The notes below the pieces were generated by a model. The model saw only the letters and a program-made list of their open reading frames with translations, made no database searches and was not told the DNA's origin. DNA of 64,000 nt from Nitratireductor soli (lineage in GTDB: Bacteria > Pseudomonadota > Alphaproteobacteria > Rhizobiales > Rhizobiaceae), in NCBI RefSeq assembly GCF_001050155.1, contig NZ_LFVY01000006.1, positions 62,001 through 126,000 on the forward strand. The letters run 5' to 3'. Position numbers and translations under genes: made by a program. Shown here piece after piece: positions 44,126-50,652 of this stretch (position 1 is its first letter; each line of letters begins with the position of its first letter).

Positions 44126-44776
44126 TCACCCCTCGATGCGGGATGCCTGGTCAAGCGCGGCCGTCAGATCGCCATAGCCGGTTTGCCGCCGCTCATAGAC
44201 GAGGCCCAGCAGGCGGGCAGCGTCCTCGGCCACCTTGTCCAGCGCCGGATCGTTGGTCTGCGCCAGATAGACCAGCTTCTCGTAATTGCCGAAAAAATCC
44301 TCGATCAGTTCCGGATGCCGGTCGAGCCCAAGCGGTTTGAGAAAAAAAGCCTCGAACTGGCGGCACAGGAAATCGGTCATGTAAAATGACATCATGTCGT
44401 CTTCCGCCGTCTCGTTGAAGGCGTCGAGGCCCTGATAGAACGCGAAGCAATGCGGCCCGGCAATGCGCTCCACGCCATGCTTCTCGCAGACGCGGTCAAG
44501 CAGGCCGCCAGTGCCGCAATCGGCGTAGCCGACGAAGATCTGACCATACCCGGCGGCCCTGGCTTCGGTTATGGCCTTGTCCATTGCCGGGGCAATCCGG
44601 TCTGGATAATAATGATACTCGGCCGGCAGGCAGGTCAGTTCGAGATGATCGAAGCCGAGGCGATCGCGCACGGCAAGCACCTCGCGGGCAATCATGCCGC
44701 AGGCGATGACCAGAACTTTTTGCGATGTCACGCGTTGTTGCACCGTAGCGCTGCCGTTCCTTCCGGGGCGGACCAT
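44126..44776 (-). CDS. DUF1638 domain protein
   Basis: 216-residue protein with the DUF1638 core: VLVIACGMIAREVLAV at the N-terminus, LTCLPAEYHYYPDRI, and 'IFVGYADCGTGGLLDRVCEK' with conserved Cys residues. DUF1638 genes recur next to corrinoid methyltransferase systems in bacteria and methanogens, so a helper role in methylamine/betaine metabolism is likely but unproven. The ATG at 44776 starts just before the conserved domain; the longer open frame crosses the entericidin gene on the other strand. Confidence 0.82.
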   Translation of the reverse strand: MVRPGRNGSATVQQRVTSQKVLVIACGMIAREVLAVRDRLGFDHLELTCLPAEYHYYPDRIAPAMDKAITEARAAGYGQIFVGYADCGTGGLLDRVCEKHGVERIAGPHCFAFYQGLDAFNETAEDDMMSFYMTDFLCRQFEAFFLKPLGLDRHPELIEDFFGNYEKLVYLAQTNDPALDKVAEDAARLLGLVYERRQTGYGDLTAALDQASRIEG

Positions 44777-44794
44777 CTCTAAGGGAGACAGATC

Positions 44795-44953
44795 ATGACA
44801 TTTTCCGTTTTTTCCCGCCTGGCCATTGTGATTGCCATTGCCGGACTGTCCGCGGGCTGTGCCAACACGATCCGCGGCGTGGGACACGATGCGGCCAATG
44901 CGGTCGATGCGACCCAGAGCGCCGGACGCAACGTTTCCCGGGCCGCACAATAA
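44795..44953 (+). CDS. Entericidin A/B family lipoprotein
   Basis: 52-residue small lipoprotein with signal FSRLAIVIAIAGLSAGC, lipobox LSAGC, and a short Ala/Asn-rich mature part (ANTIRGVGHDAANAVDATQS). This is the entericidin pattern. AAGGGAGACA precedes the ATG. The gene is too short for routine ORF calling. It is divergent from the DUF1638 gene, with an 18-base gap. Confidence 0.85.
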   Translation: MTFSVFSRLAIVIAIAGLSAGCANTIRGVGHDAANAVDATQSAGRNVSRAAQ

Positions 44954-44993
44954 GGACGGGTTTGGCGAGCGGTCAACCCGCCCGCCTGCGGAG

Positions 44994-45692
44994 TCATGCG
45001 CTGGCGGCCATGTTGTGCTTGCGCTTGACCAGTTCCTTGGCGGTCTCAACGGCCACGGCCGCGTCGCGGCAATAGGCATCGGCGCCGACGGCCTTGCCGA
45101 ACTCCTCGTTCAGCGGCGCGCCGCCGACGAGCACGATGAAGTCGTCGCGGATGCCCTTTTCCTTCAGCGTGTCGATGACCACTTTCATGTAGGGCATGGT
45201 GGTGGTGAGCAGCGCCGACATGCCGATGATGTCCGGCTGATGCTCCTCGATCGCCGCCAGGTATTTTTCGACCGGGTTGTTGATGCCGAGATCGATGACG
45301 TCGAAGCCGGCGCCTTCCATCATCATGCCGACCAGGTTCTTGCCGATATCGTGGATGTCGCCCTTGACGGTGCCGATCACCATCTTGCCCTGCTTGGGGG
45401 CACCGGTCTCGGCCAGGAGCGGGCGCAGAATGTTCATGCCGGTCTTCATCGCATTGGCCGACAGGAGCACTTCGGGAACGAACAGGATGCCGTCGCGGAA
45501 ATCCTCGCCGACGATGCGCATCCCCTCGACCAGTGCCTGGGTCAGCACGTCGTAGGGCACCCAGCCGCGCTCCAGAAGAATATTCGTGCCTTCCTGCACC
45601 TCCTCCTTCAACCCGTCATACAGATCGTCGTGCATCTGCTGCACGAGTTCGTCGTCGGGGAGCTCGGATAGGATGATTTCGTCGTCTGACAT
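44994..45692 (-). CDS. Corrinoid protein (MttC/MtgC-like)
   Basis: 232-residue methyl-carrier. The N-terminal helical cap (about 15-95) is followed by a B12-binding Rossmann domain with DIHDIG (residues 112-117; His114 is the lower cobalt ligand) and the partner motifs SALLTTTMP and VGGAPLN. It would accept the methyl group from the MttB-family enzyme at 51 kb and give it to the methyltransferase at 39-40 kb. It is separated from mttB by the secreted-protein cassettes. Confidence 0.93.
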   Translation of the reverse strand: MSDDEIILSELPDDELVQQMHDDLYDGLKEEVQEGTNILLERGWVPYDVLTQALVEGMRIVGEDFRDGILFVPEVLLSANAMKTGMNILRPLLAETGAPKQGKMVIGTVKGDIHDIGKNLVGMMMEGAGFDVIDLGINNPVEKYLAAIEEHQPDIIGMSALLTTTMPYMKVVIDTLKEKGIRDDFIVLVGGAPLNEEFGKAVGADAYCRDAAVAVETAKELVKRKHNMAASA

Positions 45693-46008
45693 TGTCTGGC
45701 TCCTGTCGTGGCACTGGCACGGGCTTTTGGCCCACCGGCGTACGCATTCAGGTTACTTAATCCGGCATGACCGTGTTCCCATAGCTGATTTGCGACGTCC
45801 TGCAATAAGAAAGCGACTGGAAATGATGGGTTTTTCCGTTTGCAGCGGATTATGGGAACATGTTTTCGCCCAGGCCCAGCAGCAAGAGAAGGCAATTCAA
45901 CTCTTAGCCAAAGTCGAGCGGTTTGGTTAGCAAAAAATTAATGAAGCGTGAGGCATGGTATATGCCGTCTAGTGGGGGCTTGTCTGCTTACCGAATAGGA
46001 GCAGAGTC
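45693..46008. other. Divergent region between corrinoid-protein gene and cassette 1
   Basis: This 316-bp spacer contains a long-range perfect inverted repeat, TGTTCCCATA (45774-45783) and TATGGGAACA (45851-45860). AGGAGCAGAGTC immediately precedes the first cassette gene. No gene was found. Confidence 0.5.
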
Positions 46009-46479
46009 ATGGGTAAAGCCCCTCTATTCTCCGTATTTCTTGTCGCCATTTCCACGTCTTCGGCAGGCGCCGTGGACGGCTCGGTCCTTTTCAACGGCTC
46101 GGTTTTATCGACGTGTCTGATAACGATCGGCACGCCGGGCACGCTTGTCGCCAATCCCGGCTACACCGTGTTGAGCTCGGAAGAACCCGGCGGCATCGCC
46201 GGCACAGCGACCATTCTGGCCACCGGCCTGGGTTTCAATGTCTCAACGGCCGCACCAGCCGCCTTCACCAGCGCTCCAGCCGGCGGCGACGATTCCGTGG
46301 TCTGGTCTTCTGCCTACAGCGCCAGTGGCGTGACGTCACTGCTTGATATTGTCGGCAACGTGACATCACCCCTCGGTCTCGGCCTGACCAATCTCAACGT
46401 TGACCTCACGGCGACCAAATCGGCAGGTCATTTTCCAGCCGGCACCTATTCCGCCATGGTTACGGTGACCTGCGAGTAG
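46009..46479 (+). CDS. Cassette gene A1: secreted pilin-like protein
   Basis: 156-residue exported protein with a signal peptide ending near SAGA. The mature part is Ala/Ser/Thr/Gly-rich and beta-predicted, with one Cys near each end (C36 and C155) and a terminal strand GTYSAMVTVTCE. The C-terminal strand and Cys pair recall fimbrial subunits, but I cannot place it in a named pilin family. The block GFNVSTAAPAAF is shared with A2 and A3. It starts the first A-B-C cassette; B1 follows after 7 bases. AGGAG precedes the ATG. Confidence 0.75.
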   Translation: MGKAPLFSVFLVAISTSSAGAVDGSVLFNGSVLSTCLITIGTPGTLVANPGYTVLSSEEPGGIAGTATILATGLGFNVSTAAPAAFTSAPAGGDDSVVWSSAYSASGVTSLLDIVGNVTSPLGLGLTNLNVDLTATKSAGHFPAGTYSAMVTVTCE

Positions 46480-46486
46480 CCGGCCG

Positions 46487-46873
46487 ATGCGCATTCTGTT
46501 GCTGATTGCGGCGGGATTTTCCGCCGCACTCACGCACGCCTCGGCTCAATCAATGACGCCGATGCGCGGTGAGGTCACGAGCTTCGGCGGCGCTTTTGCC
46601 GTCCGGGTTCGCCCCTATAATCCCTACAACCATCGTATCCGCGTGGCCGTGCGCGTCTACGATGCCGATTTCATGCCGGTCGCTGCGCGCGTCTCGCCGC
46701 CTGAAATGATGCTCGGCAGCAGGGATTCGCGTCCGGTCCTGGTTGAAGTCGAATTCGGCTCCACGAAGGAAAAACGCGTGCGCATCTGCACGGAAAGCAC
46801 GCCGTTTCCGAGTCATCAAACCAAGATAAGGGCCCAGATATGTGGTCGTTTCATCGCACGGCGTGCCGATTGA
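46487..46873 (+). CDS. Cassette gene B1: small chaperone-like secreted protein
   Basis: 128-residue exported protein (signal to about SAQS). The mature domain of about 105 residues begins MTPMRGEVTSF and reads as a single Ig-like fold: RIRVAVRVYDADFMPVAARV, SPPEMMLGSRDSRPVLVEVE, RVRICTEST. That order resembles the N-terminal domain of PapD-type pilus chaperones, but the second chaperone domain is missing. Two Cys are present. Its 3' end overlaps C1 by 34 bases. The function assignment is inference. Confidence 0.72.
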   Translation: MRILLLIAAGFSAALTHASAQSMTPMRGEVTSFGGAFAVRVRPYNPYNHRIRVAVRVYDADFMPVAARVSPPEMMLGSRDSRPVLVEVEFGSTKEKRVRICTESTPFPSHQTKIRAQICGRFIARRAD

Positions 46874-47307
46874 GCGCGCTTGTCATGTCGCTTCTGGCGG
46901 GCGCACCGGCGACCCTTGCCAATGATGATCGGTATATCGTCAATCAGAACCAGACCGGTGTCACGCTGCCGGGGGTTGTCATGCCGAACGGTTTCGATGA
47001 GGTCCGCGCCGCTGATGGGACGACATGCAGATCATCGATGGCGGGATCCGGCGCCTATCTTGATTCCGGCGTCATCGGCGGCGGGCTCAACGGTTCGTCC
47101 AACTCGGTCTCCGCCTATGGGCGGCTGGTGTTGCCGCTTGGCGAGACGCCCCCCAGGCTCAATTGCAATCGGCTCTATCAGCTGGAGCTGCAGCGGCTTG
47201 AACTGGAAGTGCGGCTGCTCAAGCAGGGGCTCGATCCACGCGCCGCGACCAACGCCGCCGGCGCTTGGGCGAGCGATGATGGCTGGACGAACAAGGACAG
47301 GCGTTGA
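46840..47307 (+). CDS. Cassette gene C1: secreted protein with C-terminal helix, unknown family
   Basis: 155-residue exported protein. After the signal sequence (LSALVMSLLAGAPATLA) comes the conserved block YIVNQNQTGVTLPGV, then NGFDEVRAADGTTCR, SGAYLDSGVIGGGLNG, and finally AYGRLVLPLG and LNCNRLYQLELQRLELEV, a probable coiled helix. Two Cys. It begins ATGTGG within the end of B1 and is probably translated by coupling. I do not recognise it; C2 and C3 are clear paralogues. Confidence 0.72.
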   Translation: MWSFHRTACRLSALVMSLLAGAPATLANDDRYIVNQNQTGVTLPGVVMPNGFDEVRAADGTTCRSSMAGSGAYLDSGVIGGGLNGSSNSVSAYGRLVLPLGETPPRLNCNRLYQLELQRLELEVRLLKQGLDPRAATNAAGAWASDDGWTNKDRR

Positions 47308-47581
47308 GGGCTGCCAAATCTGTTGTCTGAACGAGGGGCTCGAGCAAAAGATGTTTGTTATCGTATATTTTTTCTGGATTATTGTATAATTATAAATATG
47401 ATTCTAAGTAACATACTTCATGACTTTGCTTAATGTAGTTTATATTTTGATATGATTTTAATGTTTGTTTTTTATATGAGTTTTTATATAGATATGACTG
47501 ATAATATATCCGAATATATTTATTGACTCTGATTCTGCAATGGATTACGCGCTCCAAATTGATTTAGATTTGGAGATTAAA
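47308..47581. promoter_or_regulatory. AT-rich leader of cassette 2
   Basis: Most of this 274-bp gap (from about 47360) is very AT-rich with many TA steps, in sharp contrast to the GC-rich surroundings. It ends in a hairpin that covers the A2 ribosome binding site (47552-47575). It would be a natural target for an AT-preferring silencer such as MucR/Ros. Confidence 0.65.
47552..47575 (+). promoter_or_regulatory. Hairpin sequestering the A2 ribosome binding site
   Basis: CTCCAAAT (47552-47559) pairs perfectly with ATTTGGAG (47568-47575) around the loop TGATTTAG. The GGAG Shine-Dalgarno of A2 is in the 3' arm and the ATG follows six bases later, so a folded leader would block translation. Confidence 0.6.
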
Positions 47582-48055
47582 ATGAAAAGCAGAGTTTCTA
47601 TATTATTTGGACTTTTATCTTCATCCTTTGCTTGCGCGGCGCCTGCGTATGCGGCGTCGGAGTCGGTGCCGTTCTACAGCGAGGTTCAGGACAGCTGCAC
47701 CATAACGCTGGATTCTCCGGGGGTCATGGCGGCCGAGGGCTTCTTCAAGTTGAGCTCAAAGGCCGGCAGCGGCGGCGCAGGTCGAGTGGACATCTTTACG
47801 ACCGGACGTGGGTTCAATGTTTCGACTGCTGCGCCTTCTGCGTTTGTGAGGTCACCGGCCGGCGTTGGCCCGACAACGTTCTCTTCAAGCTATTCCGCGA
47901 CGGGTGCCACGTCTTTGGCCAATGTGCCGGGGCTTGTCATCTCTGCACTAGGACATGGTTATACCAAGTTGTCGGTAGACTTGACGGCGGAAACTACAGG
48001 GGTTGTTTTCCCGTCGGGAGCCTATCAGGCCGATGTCACGGTAACCTGCGAGTAG
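47582..48055 (+). CDS. Cassette gene A2: secreted pilin-like protein
   Basis: 157-residue paralogue of A1 and A3. The signal peptide (SRVSILFGLLSSSFACAAPA) ends near AYAA; the mature part keeps the two Cys (C39, C156), GFNVSTAAPSAF and the terminal AYQADVTVTCE strand. The ATG at 47582 follows GGAG; an in-frame upstream ATG at 47540 would remove the signal from the N-terminus. Early codons are AT-richer than those of A3, in keeping with the AT-rich leader. Confidence 0.75.
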   Translation: MKSRVSILFGLLSSSFACAAPAYAASESVPFYSEVQDSCTITLDSPGVMAAEGFFKLSSKAGSGGAGRVDIFTTGRGFNVSTAAPSAFVRSPAGVGPTTFSSSYSATGATSLANVPGLVISALGHGYTKLSVDLTAETTGVVFPSGAYQADVTVTCE

Positions 48056-48064
48056 GGTTGCGCC

Positions 48065-48457
48065 ATGAAAACGCGTTTTCTTGCGGCGCTTGCCGTGTTT
48101 GCGAGTGCGTCTTCGGCAGATGCGCAATCCATGACGCCGATGCGTGGCGAAGTCACCAGTTTCACGGATGAGTTCGCCATACGCGTTTTTCCGAGCAACC
48201 CCTACAAACGGCGCATCGACGTCGCTGTGCGGGTCTACGATGCGAACTTCAAGCCCGTCGCGGCTCGGATCTCCCCTCCAGAGATGTCTCTGGGCGGGGG
48301 AGCGTCCCGCGGCGTGCTGGTTGTCGTCGGGTTTGAAGGACAGGCGGAACGGCGCGTGCGCGTATGCACGGAAAGTATTCCATTCCCGGGTACAAAAATG
48401 AGTGTGAGGACCCAGGTATGTGGACGATTTATCGCCCGGCACCGCTTATTACGATGA
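48065..48457 (+). CDS. Cassette gene B2: small chaperone-like secreted protein
   Basis: 130-residue paralogue of B1 and B3 with a signal peptide (LAALAVFASASSADAQS) and the shared start MTPMRGEVTSFTDEFAIRV. The SPPEMSLGGGASRGVLVVVG segment matches the proline/acidic strand of PapD-like chaperone N-domains. Two Cys (RVRVCTES, TQVCGRF). It begins 9 bases after A2, and its end overlaps C2 by 40 bases. Confidence 0.72.
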   Translation: MKTRFLAALAVFASASSADAQSMTPMRGEVTSFTDEFAIRVFPSNPYKRRIDVAVRVYDANFKPVAARISPPEMSLGGGASRGVLVVVGFEGQAERRVRVCTESIPFPGTKMSVRTQVCGRFIARHRLLR

Positions 48458-48903
48458 CTGGCGTCGTGGCCTGGCTGCTGTGCAGTGGCGCGCAGGCGTC
48501 GGATCGCGGTTCTTTCGTCAATCAGAATCAAACCGGGATAACCTTGCCTGGGGTGGTTTCACCAAACGGGTTCGATGAAGTTCGAGCGTCGGATGGCACA
48601 AGTTGCCGTTCGGCGATGTCTGGTTCCGGCGCCTATATGGATTCCGGCGTGATCGGCGGCGGCCTCAACGGAAACACCAGCACGCTCTCTGCCTATGGCC
48701 GGCTCGTAGTTCCTCTCGGAGAGCGGCCAAGACGGCTGGATTGCGACCGTCTCTACCAGCTTGAGCTTCGGCGATTGCAGCTTGAGGTGGACCTGCTCGA
48801 GCGTGGGCTCAATCAGCGCCCTGCCGCCGGCCTTCCCGCCGATTCCGCAATGAGCGGCGGGTGGGCGCAGGGTCCGGGGTGGAGCGCGGGCGAGCGAAAG
48901 TAA
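48418..48903 (+). CDS. Cassette gene C2: secreted protein, paralogue of C1/C3
   Basis: 161-residue paralogue of C1 and C3. Start ATGTGG at 48418 lies inside B2; the frame is open further upstream (to 48364) only as B2 overlap. The signal peptide is MTGVVAWLLCSGAQA-like, followed by FVNQNQTGITLPGV, DGTSCRSAMSGSGAYMDSGV and the C-terminal helix LDCDRLYQLELRRLQLEV. Family unknown. Confidence 0.72.
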   Translation: MWTIYRPAPLITMTGVVAWLLCSGAQASDRGSFVNQNQTGITLPGVVSPNGFDEVRASDGTSCRSAMSGSGAYMDSGVIGGGLNGNTSTLSAYGRLVVPLGERPRRLDCDRLYQLELRRLQLEVDLLERGLNQRPAAGLPADSAMSGGWAQGPGWSAGERK

Positions 48904-49052
48904 CCTTGATATGCCGCGGCTGCTGATGCCGCATGCACTGGCTCTCCGCTTGCGACACGCGCTGCCGCTTGCGGAACGACCGTTGCCGCCACAGACGCTA
49001 GGATTCTTCTCGACCGTCCGTGATTGACGGACCCGACGAGAGAGCATTCACT

Positions 49053-49150
49053 ATGACGATGATCATGGCCGCGGGTGAAGATGCGGGCGCGGAGTCCGGA
49101 CGCGGCCCGCGCGCCGCGATGCCTTTGCATCGTCAGCGCGGCGCAACGCC
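49053..49150 (+). pseudogene. Relic of the 5' end of mttB
   Basis: The first codons (MTMIMAAGEDAGAESGRG) align without gaps to the start of the intact mttB (MVMTAAADEETGGEPRRA), and the about 100 bases upstream align too (shared TTGCGACACG, GCGGAACG, CGCTAGGATT and GAGAGAGC in the same order and similar spacing). No methyltransferase domain follows. The right boundary is uncertain. Confidence 0.6.
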
Positions 49151-49715
49151 GCCCCCACTTCGGCAGGCTCAGGAGCATGTGAGAGCCCGGCCCTTCGGAT
49201 GGGACAGGACGAACTCCTGGACGTCGTTGCGCTGTTTGGACGATGCCCCGCATCGCCCTGCGCAGCGCGCCTAGCCAGCGGAGCGCCCTGTCTCATCAGA
49301 TCGGTCATTGTCATTGGTCCCTGGTATACCCGCTCTATCGCTCTGTCTGCGACATGCTTCGATGCTCGCTGACCGTTCAGCACCGCTTGGCTGAATACGA
49401 TGTGATGGAGAATCCCGTGCCGACTGCGCGGGCCGCGGACATCGAAGGCCGGTGTCATGAACCAGAATTCGCCGGATGAATTTCCAGCCACCCTGGACGT
49501 CGTCGCCGAAGGCCGCCGCAGCAGGAGCGGGAGACGGCGCTTGAAGCAATTGCGGCCGCAAATGATCCGCAGTGCCGCCCGGTCGTGCCTGGGCGCGAGA
49601 AGTGCAAATAGAATTCTTTTAATAAAGAATAATTTTGTTATTTATATTATGTATGAAGCATAACTTTGCATGTATAACTATAATGTATCGATGAATTTAA
49701 ATGTAATAGATTTTA

Positions 49716-49738
49716 TAGTTGACTCTTTGTGTCAACTA
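49716..49738. promoter_or_regulatory. 23-bp palindrome upstream of A3
   Basis: TAGTTGAC (49716-49723), a seven-base spacer TCTTTGT, then GTCAACTA (49731-49738), perfectly symmetric. It lies 55 bases before the A3 start in AT-rich DNA and looks like an operator for a dimeric regulator. Confidence 0.5.
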
Positions 49739-49793
49739 AACGAGATGTTGCTTCGCGGCTCCTATCGGCCGTTCAAAAACTACGGAGAAAATT

Positions 49794-50258
49794 ATGAATA
49801 AGTTCCTTCTGGTCGCTGGCATTTCGCTGGCCGCGATGACCACTTCGGCCTTCGCCGCGAGCGGTGACATGCAGTTCAACGGTGACATCCTGGATGGCTG
49901 CAGCATCACCATCGACGCGGCCGGTACACTGGCAGCCAATGCCGCGCTGAGCGAGCTGAGCTCGACGGAGGCCGGCGGTTCGTCCGGTCGTGCGACGATC
50001 CTCGCGACGGCAGGTGGTCTGAGCGTGTCAACCGCCGCTCCGGCCGCATTCAGCGCAGCGCCGGGCGGTGCCGCCGCGACCTTCGCGTCGTTCTATACCG
50101 CTGATGGCGTCACCACGGCCGGGCGGAGCCCCGGTGCGACACTTACGGCGCTTAACGCGGGGACGACCACCCTCGAAGTGGATCTCGTCGCGACTTCCAC
50201 TGGCGGTGCGTTCCCGGCCGGTGCTTATGCGGCGGACGTCACGGTAACCTGCGAGTAA
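49794..50258 (+). CDS. Cassette gene A3: secreted pilin-like protein
   Basis: 154-residue paralogue of A1 and A2. A clear signal peptide (MNKFLLVAGISLAAMTTSAF, cleavage near AFAA-SG) precedes a low-complexity Ala/Gly/Ser/Thr beta-rich domain with C36 and C153, LSVSTAAPAAF and the C-terminal strand AYAADVTVTCE. ACGGAG precedes the ATG. B3 starts 10 bases after the stop. As with its paralogues, donor-strand-type assembly is a guess from the terminal strand and Cys pair. Confidence 0.78.
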   Translation: MNKFLLVAGISLAAMTTSAFAASGDMQFNGDILDGCSITIDAAGTLAANAALSELSSTEAGGSSGRATILATAGGLSVSTAAPAAFSAAPGGAAATFASFYTADGVTTAGRSPGATLTALNAGTTTLEVDLVATSTGGAFPAGAYAADVTVTCE

Positions 50259-50268
50259 GGAAAACAGC

Positions 50269-50652
50269 ATGAAGGAAGGTGTTCTCGCGTTGATTATCGC
50301 GCTGGCGGTAGCAACGCCGACGGCGGGACAGTCTATGACCCCGATGCGTGGCGAAGTCACCAGTTTTACGGATGAATTCGCCGTGCGTATCTACTCCCGC
50401 AACCCGTATAACCACCGTGTCAAGGTTGCCGTGCGGGTTTATGACTCGGATTTCAAGCCGATTGAGGCGCGGGTTTCACCTTCCGAAATGCTGCTTGGCG
50501 GCAACGCCAGCCGACCCGTTCTCGTCGTGGTCGGCTTCGAAGGGGAACGGGAGCGCCGCGTGCGCATCTGCACGGAGAGCGTTCCCTTCCCCAATCAGGA
50601 AGTGCGTGTAAAGGGGCAGGTATGTGGAAAATTCATCGCGCGGCGCAGGTAG
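50269..50652 (+). CDS. Cassette gene B3: small chaperone-like secreted protein
   Basis: 127-residue paralogue of B1 and B2 (signal to about TAGQS; then MTPMRGEVTSFTDEFAVRIY). The single Ig-like domain shows VKVAVRVYDSDFKPIEARVS, SEMLLGGNASRPVLVVVGFE and RVRICTESVPFPNQ, which parallel the strands that bind subunits in PapD-like chaperones. The end of the gene (QVCGKFIARRR) overlaps C3 by 31 bases. Confidence 0.72.
   Translation: MKEGVLALIIALAVATPTAGQSMTPMRGEVTSFTDEFAVRIYSRNPYNHRVKVAVRVYDSDFKPIEARVSPSEMLLGGNASRPVLVVVGFEGERERRVRICTESVPFPNQEVRVKGQVCGKFIARRR

Larger units (their letters stand above)
48904..49793. other. Gap between cassettes 2 and 3: mttB relic, GC-rich filler, AT-rich leader
   Basis: 890 bp without a confident gene. 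Positions 48950-49052 align with the leader of mttB (51128-51230), and 49053 onward with its first codons. About 49200-49600 is GC-rich with no clear coding signal; a short ORF (49457-49663) starting MNQNSPDEFPATLD has a basic GRRSRSGRRR segment but no recognisable domain. About 49605-49740 is strongly AT-rich and contains a 23-bp palindrome. Confidence 0.6.

Noticed and set aside
44777-45079. N-terminal extension of the DUF1638 protein
   Set aside because: It lies antisense across the entericidin gene and has no similarity to the family; the ATG at 44776 is sufficient.
37130-45692. All minus-strand genes from 37 to 45 kb as one operon
   Set aside because: Gaps with hairpins (39302-39342, 40327-40501), the plus-strand entericidin gene and unrelated ExoD and DUF4893 genes argue for several transcription units.
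45693-46008. Cobalamin riboswitch upstream of the corrinoid-protein gene
   Set aside because: No B12-box-like sequence or multi-stem leader was recognised in this spacer or before mttB.
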